Part shown: positions 46,754 to 59,638 of the stretch, in pieces | Layout: every line of letters begins with the position of its first letter | Position numbering within the stretch: position 1 is the stretch's first letter | NCBI RefSeq assembly: GCF_019175385.1 | Contig: NC_083341.1 | Coordinates: 87,508,321-87,572,320 of the forward strand | Direction: 5' to 3' | DNA: 64,000 nucleotides | From: Lycium barbarum | Taxonomy: Eukaryota; Streptophyta; Magnoliopsida; Solanales; Solanaceae | Position numbers and translations under genes: made by a program | Notes under the pieces: model-generated | Database searches by the model: none | What the model saw: the letters and a program-made list of their open reading frames with translations, nothing else | What the model was told of the DNA's origin: nothing

Positions 46754-47960
46754 CTAGGGATATCTATCGCACATATCAGAGTCGGTCTCCCAAGTAGCCT
46801 CCTCAATAGGATGATGCTTCCATTGAACCTTGATTGAAGCAATCTCTTTCGACCTCAGCTTCTTAACCTGCCTATCCAGAATCGATATAGGCTCCTCCTC
46901 ATAAGACAGATTCTCATCATGCAACACAAAATCCCAACGAGCTATATAAGAACCATCAGAATAATACTTCTTCAGCTTGGACACATGGAAAATCAGATGA
47001 CCGCCTGACAGGCTTGGTGGCAAACCCAACTCATAAGCAACATATCTAACTCGACGGAGAACCTCGAATAGGCAAAGGCACCTCAGGCTCAACTTGCCCT
47101 TTTTCCCAAATTGCATAACACCCTTCATGGGTGAGATCTTTAAAATCACCTCCTCGCCCACCATAAACTCTGTGTCTCGAACTTTTCGGTCCACATACAT
47201 CTTTTGTTGACTCTGGGCTATTAGAAGCTTTTCCTGAATAAGCATCACCCTGTCCATGGACTCTCTCAATAAATCTGTGCCCTACGGGCGAACCTTAAAA
47301 GCATCAAACCACCCAATAGGAGAACGACACCTCCTACCATACAAAGCCTCAAACGGCGCCATATCAATACTCGAATGGTAGCTATTGTTGTACGCAAACT
47401 CCGCCAAGGGCAAGACCTGGTCCCAATGACCATCAAAATCAATGACACATGCTCTCAATATATCCTCGAGCACCTGAATAGTCCTCTTGGACTGACCATC
47501 AGTCTGGGGATGAAAAGTTGTACTAAGGTCCAACTGAGTACCCAACTCGGCCTGAAAAGCCCTCCAAAAATTGGAAGTAAACTGGGGACCTTGATCCAAA
47601 ACAATGGAAATAGGGACCCCGTGCAATCGCACAATATCTTAAATGTAAATCCTGGCTAACTTCTCTGCAGTGTAAGTGACCAAAACTAGAATGAAATGAG
47701 CATACTTAGTCAACCGATCAACAATAACCTAAATTGAATCAAACTTGTTCAGGGTCTTCGGAAGACCCACAACAAAATCCAAGGCAATCCTCTCCCACTT
47801 CCACTCGGAAATAGGCATCATCTGAAGCACACCACCCGGTCTCTGTTGGTCATACTTGACTTGCTAACAATTCCCACACTTAGCCACAAAATCTGCAATA
47901 TCTCTCTTCATCCTCCCCCACCAGTAGTGATGCCTCAGATCTCGATACATCTTCGTCGCA
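46754..47960 (-). pseudogene. pol: Element E integrase
   Basis: On minus, HHCC-region text lies at about 47960-47830 in a broken frame. The core lies at 47632-47282 with [12 protein letters not shown] (second Asp) and the DGQSKRTIQ block. At the third catalytic position the usual Glu reads Lys. The C-terminal domain follows (47269-46754) with SPMKGVMQFGKKGKLS and a chromodomain-like end (VQWKHHPIEEATWE). Stops at 47641 and 47282 and a frame break near 47270 disable it. Confidence 0.85.
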
Positions 47961-48034
47961 CCAGGATGAATGGAATATCTTGAGCTATGGGCCTCCTCCA
48001 GAATCAAATGAATCAAATCACCAACACAAGGAAA

Positions 48035-49260
48035 TCACACGTGTCCCTTGATCCTCAAAATACCCTCACTATCAAGCATGGCCTCCTTGGCCTCACCCTT
48101 CATAACTTTATCACGAATCTTACAAAACTGGGCATCCACAAACTGTTGGGCCCTAATTTGCTCCAAGAGGGACGATCTCGCCTCACCACAAGCTAAGACT
48201 CTACCCGGAACTGAGATATCAAGGAGCACAAAATTATTAGCCAGAGTCTGAACCTCCATGGTTAATAGATGCTAAGAAGCAACCAATCGCTCTAAGCTAC
48301 CCATACTCACCATATTGCGACTCAAGGCATCAGCTATAACATTAGCTTTCCTCGAAAATGTCATAGTCCTTAAGAAGCTCCATCCACCTACGCTCTCTAG
48401 AATTTAGATCTCTCTAACTGAACACATGCTGAAGGCTGCGGTGATCGGTGAACACCACACAATGGACTCTATACATATAGTGCCTCCAAATCTTCAAGGC
48501 GAAGACTACTGCTAATAACTTAAGATCATGGGTAGGGTAATTTTTCTCATGGATCTTTAACTGATGGGAAGTATAGGCAATGACTCTAGCCTCCTGCATT
48601 AATACAACACTCAAACCAACACGGGATGCATCATAATACATTGAGAAATCCTTACCCTCCAAGGGTAATGACAGAATCGGGGTTGAAGTCAAAAGAGTCT
48701 TGAGCTGTTGAAAGCTCTCTTCACAAGCATCAAACCACTGGAAGAAAACCTCATTCTGAGTCAATCGAGTCAATGAAGAAGCAATGGAAGTGAAGCCTTT
48801 CACAAATCAATGGTAATAGCTGGCTAACCCCATGAAGCTATGAATCTCAGTCACAGTAGTCAGCCTCGCCCAATCTCCAATAGCCTCAATCTTCTTTGGA
48901 TCAACCATGATCCCATCCTTAGACACAACGTGTCCCAAGAATGCCACAGACTCAAGCTAGAACTCACACTTCAAAGGAACTCGTAATGACATCCCAAGGA
49001 ACTCATAATGACCATAATGAGTCCTAAAAGCCGTCTTTGGAAAATCCTCGGCCTGAATCTTCAGCTGATAGTAGCCTGACCTCAAATTAATCTTGAAAAA
49101 TATCGAAGCACCCTGAAGCTGGTCGAACAAGTCATCAATGCGAGGAATCGAATACTTATTACAAATGGTGACCTTGTTCAACTGATAGTAATCTATGCAC
49201 ATCCTCATCGTATCGTCCTTCTTCTTCAGAAACAAAACAGGAGCACCCTAAGGGAGACAC
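48035..49260 (-). pseudogene. pol: Element E reverse transcriptase and RNase H
   Basis: RT fingers and palm start on minus at 49235 ([23 protein letters not shown]). The text ends near 48957 in GHYEF. The catalytic FIDD part is missing, and the text resumes at VAFLGH-like residues (about 48940), so about 180 bp of RT are deleted. RNase H follows (48803-48414) with [18 protein letters not shown] and [11 protein letters not shown]; the linker toward integrase lies at 48259-48035. It cannot function. Confidence 0.85.
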
Positions 49261-49300
49261 TCAGTCTAATAAACCCCTTACTCAACAGATCCTGTAGCTG

Positions 49301-50134
49301 CTATTGCAGCTCTCTCAACTCAGCTGATGCCATCCTATTGGGAGGAATAGAAATGGGGCGCGTGCTCGGATCCAAATAAATATAGAAATCAATATCACGA
49401 TCAGGTGGCATACCCGGCAAATCAGAAGGAAACACCTCCGCGAACTCAAATGGGCAAGAACTCGAGGGGAAGAGAATCAGTGCTAGAATCACGAATATGA
49501 GCTATGTAGGTCAAACATCCCTTGCTAACTAACTTCTTCGAGCGGAGATAAGAACTGATCTTCTTCGTACGTGGCTCAGAGTACCTCTCACCTCTAATCT
49601 GGGAATCCCAGGCATAGCTAATGTGACTATCTTGGCGTGACAGTCCATGATCGCATGATACGGTGAAAACCAAGTCATACCAAAGATAATAATGAAGTCT
49701 ACCATATCTAATATCATCAAATATACCCAAGTATCATACCCCATAAAAGTAACTAAGCAAGACCGAAAGACTCGATCAACAACAACTGAGTCTCTAACCG
49801 GAGTAGATACATGAACAGGCACATCAAGACGGTCACTAGTCAAATCCCGACCAACAGAATGGTAGGCAGATACATATGAGAAAGTAGATCCCATGTCAAA
49901 CAAGACTGAAGCAGGTCGATGACGAACATAAATACTACCTGAGATCACTGTATCAGAAGCCTCAAACTCGGGCCTACCCGGAAAGACCATAATCACGACC
50001 ACTCTGGCCAGACTGTGCCCCTCCTCTGGAGGCCTGAAAACTCCCTCTACTTGACTGGTGTCCACTCCTGGAGTGATGAGATCCACCGCGACCTGACTGA
50101 GTACCGCCTCTGGCTGAAGAACTACCCCGACCAT
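49301..50134 (-). pseudogene. pol: Element E protease and RT entry
   Basis: The frame 50134-49529 carries the protease with DMGST at residues 80-84 (49883-49897), where DPGST is usual in the family. Frames 49730-49446 and 49492-49301 continue toward RT (FPSDLPGMPPDRDIDF, PISIPPNRMASAELREL). Frame changes near 49720 and 49490 break it. Confidence 0.82.
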
Positions 50135-51464
50135 TAGATGGAGCCGGAGTCCTCAGAGCCTGGAACCGGGAAACGTGCTAGGACCCACTCTATCCGGAAC
50201 TGGGATAATCTCTCATAAAATGGCCTGAGTCACCACAAACATTGCAAGATTTGAGGGCTGGAGATGCACGGAAGCTGATGAACTAGAGGGACCACCACAG
50301 ACAGCTAGACGAGATTACGAACCACCATGGGACTGCCCAACTCCATAACCACTAGGTCTAGACGCACCACCTGATAAGGCCTGTATTTCTGTCCCCCACC
50401 CCTGTAGCTAGAACCACTATAACTACCATGATAACGCGGCCTCTTCTCAATAGATTCTCCTAAAGATCGAGCCTTGGCAGACTTGACACCCATAGCATGA
50501 TCAACAACCGCCTAGAATGAAGATCCCAAGGCCACCAACTGAACACAAGCAACATGGAATGGTTACACAAGTCCACCAATAAACCTACAAACCCTCTCCT
50601 CCTCCGTGGGAATCAACTGAGCAGCATACCTAGCCAAAAACAAAAATCTGGCCTCATACTCTGACACGGTCATACCTCACTGTCGAAAATGATAGCACTC
50701 ATATCTATGCTAATCCCCCAAAGTACGCGGCACGTCCTTCTCCAAAAAAGCCTGGTGGAACTTGGTCCAAGTAAGTGGAGGTGCACCAATGGGTCTACTC
50801 TCAATAATGTCCTCCACCAAATCTTCGCGTTACCGTGAAACTAAAATAACACATATAGAGCCTCTCATGCATCTCCATAATGAACTCATAAGCATCCTCA
50901 CTACGCAAGCCAAACAACTTGGGCGGCTCCATCTTCAGGAACCTCCAAACAAGCTCCTGATCCTCAATGGTCAAAGACTAGACTGCCACGGGTCTGGGAG
51001 CACCCTCAGGGATTGGAAGACCACCTAAATGCAGGGCCATAGCAGCAGCAGGATGTATCTCTATAGTCTATCCTTGCTCTAGAGTCTGTACCCCCACTCG
51101 AGTCTGGGAACCACCTGGAGTAGTGGCACTCCCTATGTCATGCTGGCCGTCAAGATGAAGAAGTACACGGGCCATGATATCCTAGAATGCCTGATCAGAG
51201 ATGACATCGGGGTGAGTCTGGTCTGGTCCCTCACCTTCCCCGGCTGCCTGTGCTCTCTCGGGCTCACGCTCTGGAGAAGCTGAACGTGCTCACCTCTGTC
51301 CAGCCATAGGGGCCCCACCCTTGGACGGTGCATCTCTACGACCTCTATCTTAGCCACTACCTCTCGTCTAAGCTCGTCCCCTGGTACCTACCCCAGCAGC
51401 GGGCTCAGGCACCTCATTCCTCGTGATGGTAGCTTGTGTCCTCACTATCTGTGAGAGAATAGTA
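50135..51464 (-). pseudogene. gag: Element E gag
   Basis: Decayed capsid/nucleocapsid on minus. Readable blocks are FLKMEPPKLFGL-SEDAYEFIMEMHERL (about 50945-50850), a Gly/Arg/Tyr-rich piece (50493-50305) and a zinc knuckle CNVCGDSGHFMRDY (50206-50246). In the knuckle the last Cys is Tyr. The possible start lies near 51357. Numerous stops. It is homologous to gag of H (60914-61327). Confidence 0.78.
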
Positions 51465-51847
51465 GTTGATTAGATAACAATTAGGAATACTATATCGAAG
51501 ATAGAAATACAAGTAAGCAGAAGAATCTCCACGCTGCAGAATCCATCAGCAAGCTCAAGAAACTCTGATAGGATTCCTCGAGATTAGCCTCGAGGAATAG
51601 ATGACTCTCCAACAGCGTACTCTACACTCATAGAAAAAGTACAGCAAGGTATTATCAGTACAAAACCACAGTACTGAGTAGGCATCATAGGCCGACAACA
51701 GTTAGAAAATCATTTATATAAGAGAGAGACTGAAAAAATAAGCATGCTCACAATAAAATAAAACTCAACAGAGTCTAAATATCGAATACAGTATCAAATC
51801 ACCAAGTCTAGTATATCACCTCAAATTCCACTATAAGTCCGAAACAT
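51465..51847 (-). repeat. Element E 5' LTR remnant
   Basis: It matches 44230-44620 of the 3' LTR, including the hairpin TCAGTAC-N9-GTACTGA (51655-51677), which has the full 7 bp stem here. The outer 2 kb of the LTR and its inner end are lost. Confidence 0.8.
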
Positions 51848-53297
51848 AATAGAGTTTTGTAGATATATGTTTAGGCCCCCCTCGACTTTTCTTTACCAGA
51901 GTTCTTTCCTGAGGAGTTTTATTTCTGTTGAAACTTGCAAGTTTAGGTTGTTTAGGTAAAATAGAGTAATTATGACTTAGATGGTAGTGGTTGATGAACT
52001 TATTGCGTGGCATGTATGATATGTATTTTGGTTTAAAAAATGACCCCTCTCCGAAAATTTTTTATGTACTCGAAATATGTTAGTGGTAACATGCTTGCTT
52101 CTTTTTATGATATCTTGAGTATTGGGGTATCGTGTGTGATGATTGTTTTCTTGGGTAGTCACTTTGCTTAGAAATCCTTATGCCATTATGAGTGTGAGAT
52201 GTTAACATTTGTTCATGCACTGCTTTTGCAATCTAGAACTTGCCTGGTTAGTCATGCTTGAATTCTGAGGATAGTTTGGTTGTTGAGATGATCTTAGGCC
52301 TTTTTTGTGTAAATTTGAAGCCACGTTGCCTTATAAGCCTTACCCGTTCATGTATATGATCCCTAGTCTTCCCTTTTGAGCCATTGACCCTTTCCTTGAC
52401 TAGCCGCTAACCAACCCATACCCTTATTTGAAATAGTCCCATTTTTGCACTTGTTAACTCCTTGACACTAAGAGGAAAAAGAGGCCAAGAGCATAAGTTG
52501 GGGGTAAACCATATGAGAAAAAAAGGCCTAAAGACTAAGTTAGGGGTGGTGTGAGTTACCTAGTAGAGGATTTGATGTGGTTATTGTGTAGTTACTGTAA
52601 ATTCTTATTTAAAAAAAATAGAAAATCGTTGCACAAAAAGATAGTTAATATGCAGTAGATTGTAAAACCACATCGAAACTGAAGAAGTAAAAAATAGGGA
52701 GAAATAAAGGAAAATAATGGAAAGAAAAATGTAGTGTTCAAGATGGGTGAGTCACTAATACCCAAATATCTATCCTACCCATCCCTAAGCCTACATTACA
52801 AGCCGAGAAAAAGTCCTAGTGTGATCACAACTAAACCATCCGAAGTTGAAGGCATTGAAAATGAAGGAAAGCATATGGCATTTACATTTGTAGTATATGA
52901 AATTCCTTGTGAGTTGTTTCTCTCCTTCTTTGTCTTTGTCCCATTTCTTCTTCTACATATGTGTTTGGGACATTCTTTGTTCTTTGTGAGGGCATAAGGG
53001 TTGAATGAAATGGCGAAAACAAGTGATTTCCAGAAGTAGCGTTTGTATATACATTGATAGTTCCAATAACTTTATGTCATGAATTGAAGCTTCATTATGA
53101 ATCGGAACATATTTTGAGTGATACATCTTGTTTTGAAATTGTGAAATTGAGAGGGTCAATTGTGAGAAAAATGCATGCCGGTAGTTCTTAGCCAAAACCA
53201 TTGTAGAAATTTTTACTTTGTGATATCTAAGATTTAGTCGAGTCATGTTTGTTGTGGTACTTGCTTGAGGACAAGCAAAGACTTTAAGTTGTGGTGT
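51848..53297 (+). other. Element A 3' region, right part, with polypurine tract
   Basis: Noncoding Athila 3' end. It matches B at about 4500-5800 on the opposite strand, including text around 52490-52550 (AAGTTGGGGGTAAACC). TTTAAGTTGTGGTGT directly before 53298 is the polypurine tract. No gene seen. Confidence 0.7.
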
Positions 53298-54666
53298 TGA
53301 TGTGCCACGTAATTTTGGCACATTTAATGCCTTTTGATGATAAGTTTTACTTGTTTTTAAGCAAGTAAGTGTGGTTTTGATGTGTTTTTGTTGTATTTCA
53401 GGTAATTTCTAGTGTAAAGGACAAAACCAAGGAAATTGCATGGATTGGGAAAAACATGAGAGAAATACGGAATATTTATACGGGGCGTATTCCAGTTCGT
53501 ACTTAAATGAGGCAAGAAACAGAAACTCAAATTTTGACGATGATGATTACGGTCGAATTTTACGAACTGTATATGTTTATACGGGACGTATCTTGGATCG
53601 TACTTCTAAGATTGGAAAACTGAAGGAAGACAGATACAGACCGTAATTCTGAATACAGGCTGTATAAGTTGCTTGTACATTTTGACCTATCAGAAAAGTA
53701 CAGTGATCATATTTTGATATACTGTCCGTACTTAATTGTATCGACCGTATCTTATGCTGTCAGGAGAAATTTTGTCAGTTTGTAATTCCGCATTTTTTAA
53801 GACCTTATAACTAGTTTTTCATAGGGTTTTGTGTACTATCGATTGTCAGACTTTATTCTTTGACTTCACAGCATTGAATACTTTATTGATTTGAAGCTTT
53901 TGAGACAGATTCTAACTTTCTCATCTTAATTCAATACGTAAGCATTATGACTTTCTTTAATATTTTGTTGTTCGTTCTTGAATATGAGTAGCTAAATTTA
54001 ATACTAAGGTTGTGTACTCAATGATGGGTATTATGTGATTGGGAATTGGGATTGATATATGCATAATGAGTTGTTAGGGTTTACTTATTCTTTATTTTTC
54101 AATGCTAGTTGATGGTTGTAAACATTAGCTTACGCCATAAACCTTGCTTTATTTGGGAAAATAAGTTAGGGTTTGGTAAGAACAAGTAACAAGAACTCGG
54201 GGCGTTAACCCTCGTTTAATAGATTCACTTAGGAATAAGATTAATTTACTTGACACATATTAACCGTTCTTCATAACGACTCTTTTATATTTGGGATAAT
54301 CATAAAGAGATATAGTCATTAGCCAATGGGAAATATTAGGGATTCAATTAGAGGTTAAGTGCATTCGTACAACAATCCATTAGAAGTATATCCAGATTAA
54401 TACCAATATCATACAATTCATCTAAAGAGGGACACAACCTTGGTTTCTTTAATCCATTATATTACAATAAAATCAAAATAGTTAGTAAACAAACAATCTT
54501 TTACAAACTCAACGGAATACGAAATTAGACTACAAGAAAGAACTCAACTGCATTAGTAACCTTTTCAAACCCTATTCCCTATGGGATTCGACCCCAACCT
54601 AGTTGGGTTACTATATTTAATAACGTCTGCGTTACGCCATTTATTAGGTGTAATTTGAGCATATCA
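53298..54666 (+). repeat. Element A 3' LTR
   Basis: The 1369 bp LTR starts TGATGTGCCACG and ends GAGCATATCA. It is homologous to the two LTRs of B but clearly more diverged from them than they are from each other. The promoter region has TACGG/CCGTA half-sites (about 53455-53755) followed by a TATA-like CTTATAACTA (53804-53813). Confidence 0.88.
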
Positions 54667-55185
54667 TGTGTATATCACAAATTCAACATGCTCACGACCC
54701 AAATGTTCCCTTTTATCGCTAACCTCAAAATATCAAGCGGGCTTACGAACCAGCCCTTTACTAAAAGATCACAACTTCCTATTCCCATAATGGTTCAATC
54801 ACCACGGGCAACTCCTCCCACTTGGCTGAAAGCCAATAGCCATTCTCTTAGAGAACCCTCAAACCAGTTGTCCTTACTCCATCACTACAATGACATCCGG
54901 TCAAAACTCTACCTAGCTTGTCATACTCCAAGGCATCATCAGACTTATCATACCTTGTGCTCCCATCAGAGAAATACTTTACCATTGTGACCATCGTGTC
55001 ACCAAGCTTGAACTATTCAAATTCTCTTCAGTACAACTCAACTCCGTAAGTAGAAAGAAAACTCTTCAGATAAACCCCGTAAGGAGTCTTACAACACAAG
55101 ACCTCATTACTAGGGATCACTTTTCATGTCTTTGTCTTTCCCCAGCTCCTCTTCATAACCTCACCACGATCACTGATCCTTCCAA
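54667..55185 (-). other. Probable internal fragment of element I
   Basis: About 0.5 kb of noncoding, retroelement-like sequence between the LTR of A and the MITE. It is placed with element I by position only. The 111-aa plus-strand frame (54655-54990) shows no domain. Confidence 0.35.
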
Positions 55186-55193
55186 GTTTTAAC

Positions 55194-56159
55194 CGGTGTT
55201 TTGAAAGGCGTGGGCATAAGGCGAAACGTTTTGTCTATGCCTTGGCGAGGCGTAAGTTTCGAGGCACGGGGTGTAAGCTCCATGGGTATTTAATTTTTAG
55301 TATTTTATAAATTAATAAACTAAGCATATATATAAAAAATACATTAAAATTATTTTAAAAATAAAAAAAATAATAAAATATATATTTATTATTAGAATGC
55401 TAACATGTGCAAGAACCATCAAAATAAATCTTGAAAAAAGGAATGACATAAAGATGCATTACACCAATACCATGACCATGATGAAATATAATTAGAGTTG
55501 TAAAAATGATACTCCATCTTAACAATTCAAAGATAAAAATGACAATAATAAAAAGTTATTATTTTAAAACCTAAAGCTAGATAACAAATTAAGACTCATT
55601 ATAATACAAATAGCCATAATAAAGTCTTCAAAACATTATCTAAACTAGAGTGATACCAAAAGAAATTAAAGAACTAAAAACTATCTTGAAAAGATAAATT
55701 GAAGAATGCTACAAAAATCTTGAAGAAAATAAAGCATAAAGAAAGAAAATGCAACCATGGAAGTAGAGTAAGAATTGGAGGAGAAAACTCTTTACTTTGT
55801 AGCTTGCACTTTGCATAAAAAGGTCCAAAGTGTATATGTTACTCCGTAAACAATAAAGAAAAATGATTATGAAATTAGGATAAACAATTAGAACAAACTT
55901 TTGTCTTTTTGAGATTTTTAGTTTGAGAATTTAATATGAGTAAACTTTTGCATATTTAACTTTTTTAAAAAGATCTATTTAGTAATTTTGGCTCAAATTT
56001 GAAAATGTTCTCGAGGCTTACACCCTAAATGAACGCCCAGATTGTTGGGCTTACGCCTGGGAAAATGCCCAGAAGGTTGGGGCTTACCAGTATGCCTCGG
56101 GGCGTTTTTGGTACAGCTCGCCCCGGGGCTAGCCCGGGAGCATGCCTTTTGAAACACTG
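55194..56159. mobile_element. hAT-type MITE, 966 bp
   Basis: The terminal inverted repeats are CGGTGTTTTGAAAGGCGTG (55194-55212) and, at the right end on minus, CAGTGTTTCAAAAGGCATG (56159-56141). They are flanked by 8 bp target copies GTTTTAAC (55186-55193) and GTCTTAAC (56160-56167), one mismatch. Eight-bp duplications and CAGTG-type ends are hAT features. The ends are GC-rich, the middle very AT-rich, and there is no transposase frame. Non-autonomous. Confidence 0.85.
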
Positions 56160-56167
56160 GTCTTAAC

Positions 56168-56887
56168 TTGTCTTCAAGATACCAACATTTGTAACCGTCC
56201 ATTACTGAATCGTAGACTTGTCGTGCATACAACCGTGTCGTAAGTGTCGTAATAAATCCAGACAATGTTGAAGAATTTCCACACCAATTACACATCAAGT
56301 AAATCATCCTTGATATCTCAAAGCCCCTCGAGTGCAGTCTTTAAAGCCGCATCACTTATTACTTAGTTATTTCGCTAACCATAAAAATTCAAATCGCCAA
56401 CTCTCCTTCTATCACCTACTCTACCATAATGCACTTTCTCGACTTCCGAGCAAGTAACCGTTAAAGACATGGAAATCATGCATTCTTCGTACCAACACTC
56501 CCATTTCCTAGGGATACCACCAAACAAAAGCGTCTGAATCGCAACCCTAATAGATTGAGTCTTCAAGTCATAGCTGTAATATGAATGTGGTCATGCATCC
56601 TTATCACAGTGACGCACCTCATAACATACAACATGATGTCTCATCCAGCCGCTCGTGTACAAATTTGAGAATGTGTCCTCACCTTTAGTGAGAGATTGAA
56701 ACAACGAAGTTTAGACCTTCAACCAAATCACATACGTGTAATAAGGAATGAAAGAATGGAGGTTTCATAAATGTCCTATAGCATCTGGAAGATAGGTACA
56801 GAGCTCATCGTATCGATCTACAAGACTTTACTAGACAATGCTCTTGTACTTATAAGATCAGTGAGCCTAGTGAGCTCATAGCAAATT
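56168..56887 (-). other. Leader region of element I (decayed)
   Basis: On minus this follows the LTR I end. A very degenerate primer site (GCTATGAGCT for the usual TGGTATCAGAGCT) lies at about 56873-56882. No coding frame is recognisable. Confidence 0.4.
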
Positions 56888-57964
56888 TGTCACGACCCAA
56901 AATCATAATGGTCGCGAGGTCCCCTATCTTATCCCATAGGCAAACCCAAGAAAAAAGATAAATTATTTTAACAATCATAGAAGCGGAAAATAAAGTAAGG
57001 AGAACTCATATATTTTAATAATAAGGTTTCATAACTTATAATTGCAGAAACTAAGTCATACATCTCACCAAAACAAGGAAGTCATAAGTACAAGAGTTGC
57101 TACATATAGAATACAAGTCTGAATACTACAAATACTGTCCGAAAGTTAAAGAAAGAAAAGTAACATAGAAATAGAGTCCAGTGCCACAAAACGGCTAGCA
57201 GCTCACCTTGACAACACCAAATCATATGCCTCATCAATCGGCGATGACTCACCCACTATTAGAAATCATAACAGAACATGCACATAGAAAAGGTGCAGCA
57301 AGTGTAGAGTAAGGATGGGAAAACACATCTACTCAGCAGCATTGTTGATCGAGGGTTGTTCGTTCCGATACTTACCTCCACATTTTGTAAGTGGCAAGTT
57401 TTATATTTTATAAACATTTAAGCATTTAAGATAAAAGATTCCATATTTCAATCGAGTCATAAATCTAATTCCTTTCCAAATATTCATATAATAATTTCAA
57501 TCAAACAATAAAGTCAAGTATGATTGGTATGATATGCAAGTGATATGCAATGCAATTGCCAATATGCACCATTATACACATGCTCCTACAGTAGGTTTCA
57601 CATGACCCATAAGGGATACATGAGGGCCATATACACACCCAAAATTCCAAATACTCTATATCAGCATCGGGTCCCAACCAATCGGTTGTAATATCACTAT
57701 CACTCCAACTTCCATGTACCATATCTCCACTCCTTGTGTCTCATCAACCATTTGTCTATAATATCATGAAATGTATGAAATGAATATGCGTACACCATGC
57801 AAATGCATAATATCAATCAAATATCAAGTATTGTTACTTTTTCATGACTTAGATGAGATGTGGAGTGATGAATTCATAATGAATCAATAATCACAAGTAT
57901 AAGTCAAACAGTGCTATAATGAGCCCACATAATCAACAACCATACCAAACTAGTAGATTTAACA
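56888..57964 (-). repeat. LTR of element I (partial)
   Basis: Plus-strand text begins TGTCACGACCCAAAATC, the complement of a gypsy LTR 3' end in the style of D. It runs to the start of LTR H at 57965, so the LTR is either about 1.1 kb or cut by H. No gene. The promoter is not recognisable. Confidence 0.6.
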
Positions 57965-59579
57965 AGTAACGACCCGCTCGGTCGTTACGTGTACTTTGAA
58001 CATTTTACTCCTGTCGACCCAATTACCGAGGTTATCATCAATTCTAGCAAACCTTGAGAAATTAGAACTCTTAAGTGGAAAATTTTGACCAATAGTTGAC
58101 CTTTGGGTAACCGGACCTTTTTCAGAATTTCGTCGATTTCGTGACGTTCGGAATGTCGATTATGACTTGGTGGGGTGGTTGGTTTGGTTCCTGAGGAGTT
58201 TCATTGCATTTTGGGTACTGGGTTGGAAACTTAAATTATTTTGGTTCGGGGTTGAATTGGTGAATTAGACTTCCGTTGGGAATTCCAAGGCCAAAGGTGA
58301 GTTTGTAGCGTGTTTTTAAGTGTATGTGCATATCTGGTTTGCATCCGGAACGCCTCGGATTGATGTCGGGATAGACTTGTGAAAAATTAGAAAATCTGGT
58401 TACTGGTGCTCTCGCAATGCCAAGCACAGTACCGCCATTGCGGTATAGCCAGGGCGTGCCTGGCCCGCTATGGCAAGGACCTGCATTTAAATTAATTTCC
58501 ACCATGACGGATGGCTTGACTGCTAGGGCGGACAGCCATTTGCGATCCTTGTGACCACTATGGCGGATCAACGGGACCAGTCCATTATCTTTAATGCCTT
58601 GAGTTCATATCATTAGTCCAAAGCCCTAAAACGTAATTCTAATAGCTAACAGAGGTGATTCTTGAAGGAAATTGGTGAAATCATCTGTTGGGGTAAGTTC
58701 TAACCTATAATCTTGCTTTACTACCTTCCTCTGTAAGATTCCATGGTAGTTTATGATCCTAAAATGGTGGGTGATGAGACCTAGAGTAATAATCATGTGA
58801 CCCTCTTTGTAAATTGGTTAATGTAGCTTCAATTACTATTTATATTATCTAGAGTTGTAGACTAACACAAGCTAGATAGAATCACACTTAAATTCAAGAA
58901 TGTATTAATGAAACTTAGGGTTTCACCCATTTTGGGGGTTTTGGCTAATTTATTGAAATTGAGAGGGTCTAATGTGATTAGAAACCCGTGTAATTAAGGA
59001 TTTTGATTATTGGGACTATGGGTAGGGTAATTTCACCGTTAATTTCTGATTTAAACTGTATGATTCATTAGGGGTATTTTGGGTAATTTTCCCCAAATCG
59101 ATTCTTCTTCAAATTAGTTAATTCATGGTAGTCATTGCATTACTATTTGTTAGACTTTGAGCGTTTCGAGGCACTGCGTAAAGCAAAGGCTCTGGTGGAG
59201 TAGTTCGTGGCTCCAGTTCTGCATCTGAGGTAGGTTACGATTTACTTGAGTTAGACTTTGATTAGTGAAATTCATATATAGTAGAATTGACGGGAGAAAG
59301 TATCATTAAGTCTTCGGATACGATGTTGGGTTGGATACACTGTTAGGTTGGTATTTACTTCTGATTATGTGGGCTTGTCGCCGTTCCTTTATATATTTAA
59401 CCATGAGGTGTATTTGCGGTGTAGTGGAAGGAAAAGGGGTTGACATAGACTCTTATGTTGATTGAGATGGTTTGTATGATTCATTCCATGATTAAGCTGA
59501 TTTATCTAAGTCTTGATATGACTTATAACATTATGACTTGTATATTAATTCACATTTGATTTCATTGAGTTATCATACT

Positions 59580-59580
<1 letters not shown>

Positions 59581-59635
<55 letters not shown>
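59581..59635. repeat. (TA)n microsatellite
   Basis: 55 bp of nearly pure TA dinucleotides within LTR H, with one C. Confidence 0.95.

Positions 59636-59638
<3 letters not shown>

Larger units (their letters stand above)
44009..51847 (-). mobile_element. Element E: decayed chromovirus-type gypsy element with truncated 5' LTR
   Basis: On minus it has a 383 bp remnant of the 5' LTR (51465-51847), gag, protease, RT, RNase H, integrase and an entire 3' LTR (44009-46674). The flank AGGTC (44004-44008) has no partner, since the right end is lost. Comparison of A with B shows that A's env-position region is also missing here, so one deletion removed both. It is the same family as element H. Frames are full of stops. 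Confidence 0.85.
1229..54666 (+). mobile_element. Element A: Athila-type Ty3/gypsy retrotransposon, host of the nest
   Basis: Four segments (1229-3162, 30136-31728, 42689-44008, about 51848-54666) read in the same direction and join in the order expected for gypsy pol: protease, RT, RNase H, integrase, long 3' region, 3' LTR. Insertions of B, D and E separate them. At the B and D junctions the coding text resumes where it stopped after one copy of the target duplication is removed, which shows they are one element. Its 5' LTR and most of gag lie off the left edge, beyond LTR F. Many stops and frameshifts make it non-functional. Protease and RT motifs (DNGAS, FVDD) and the 3' region match the Athila group. 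Confidence 0.85.
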
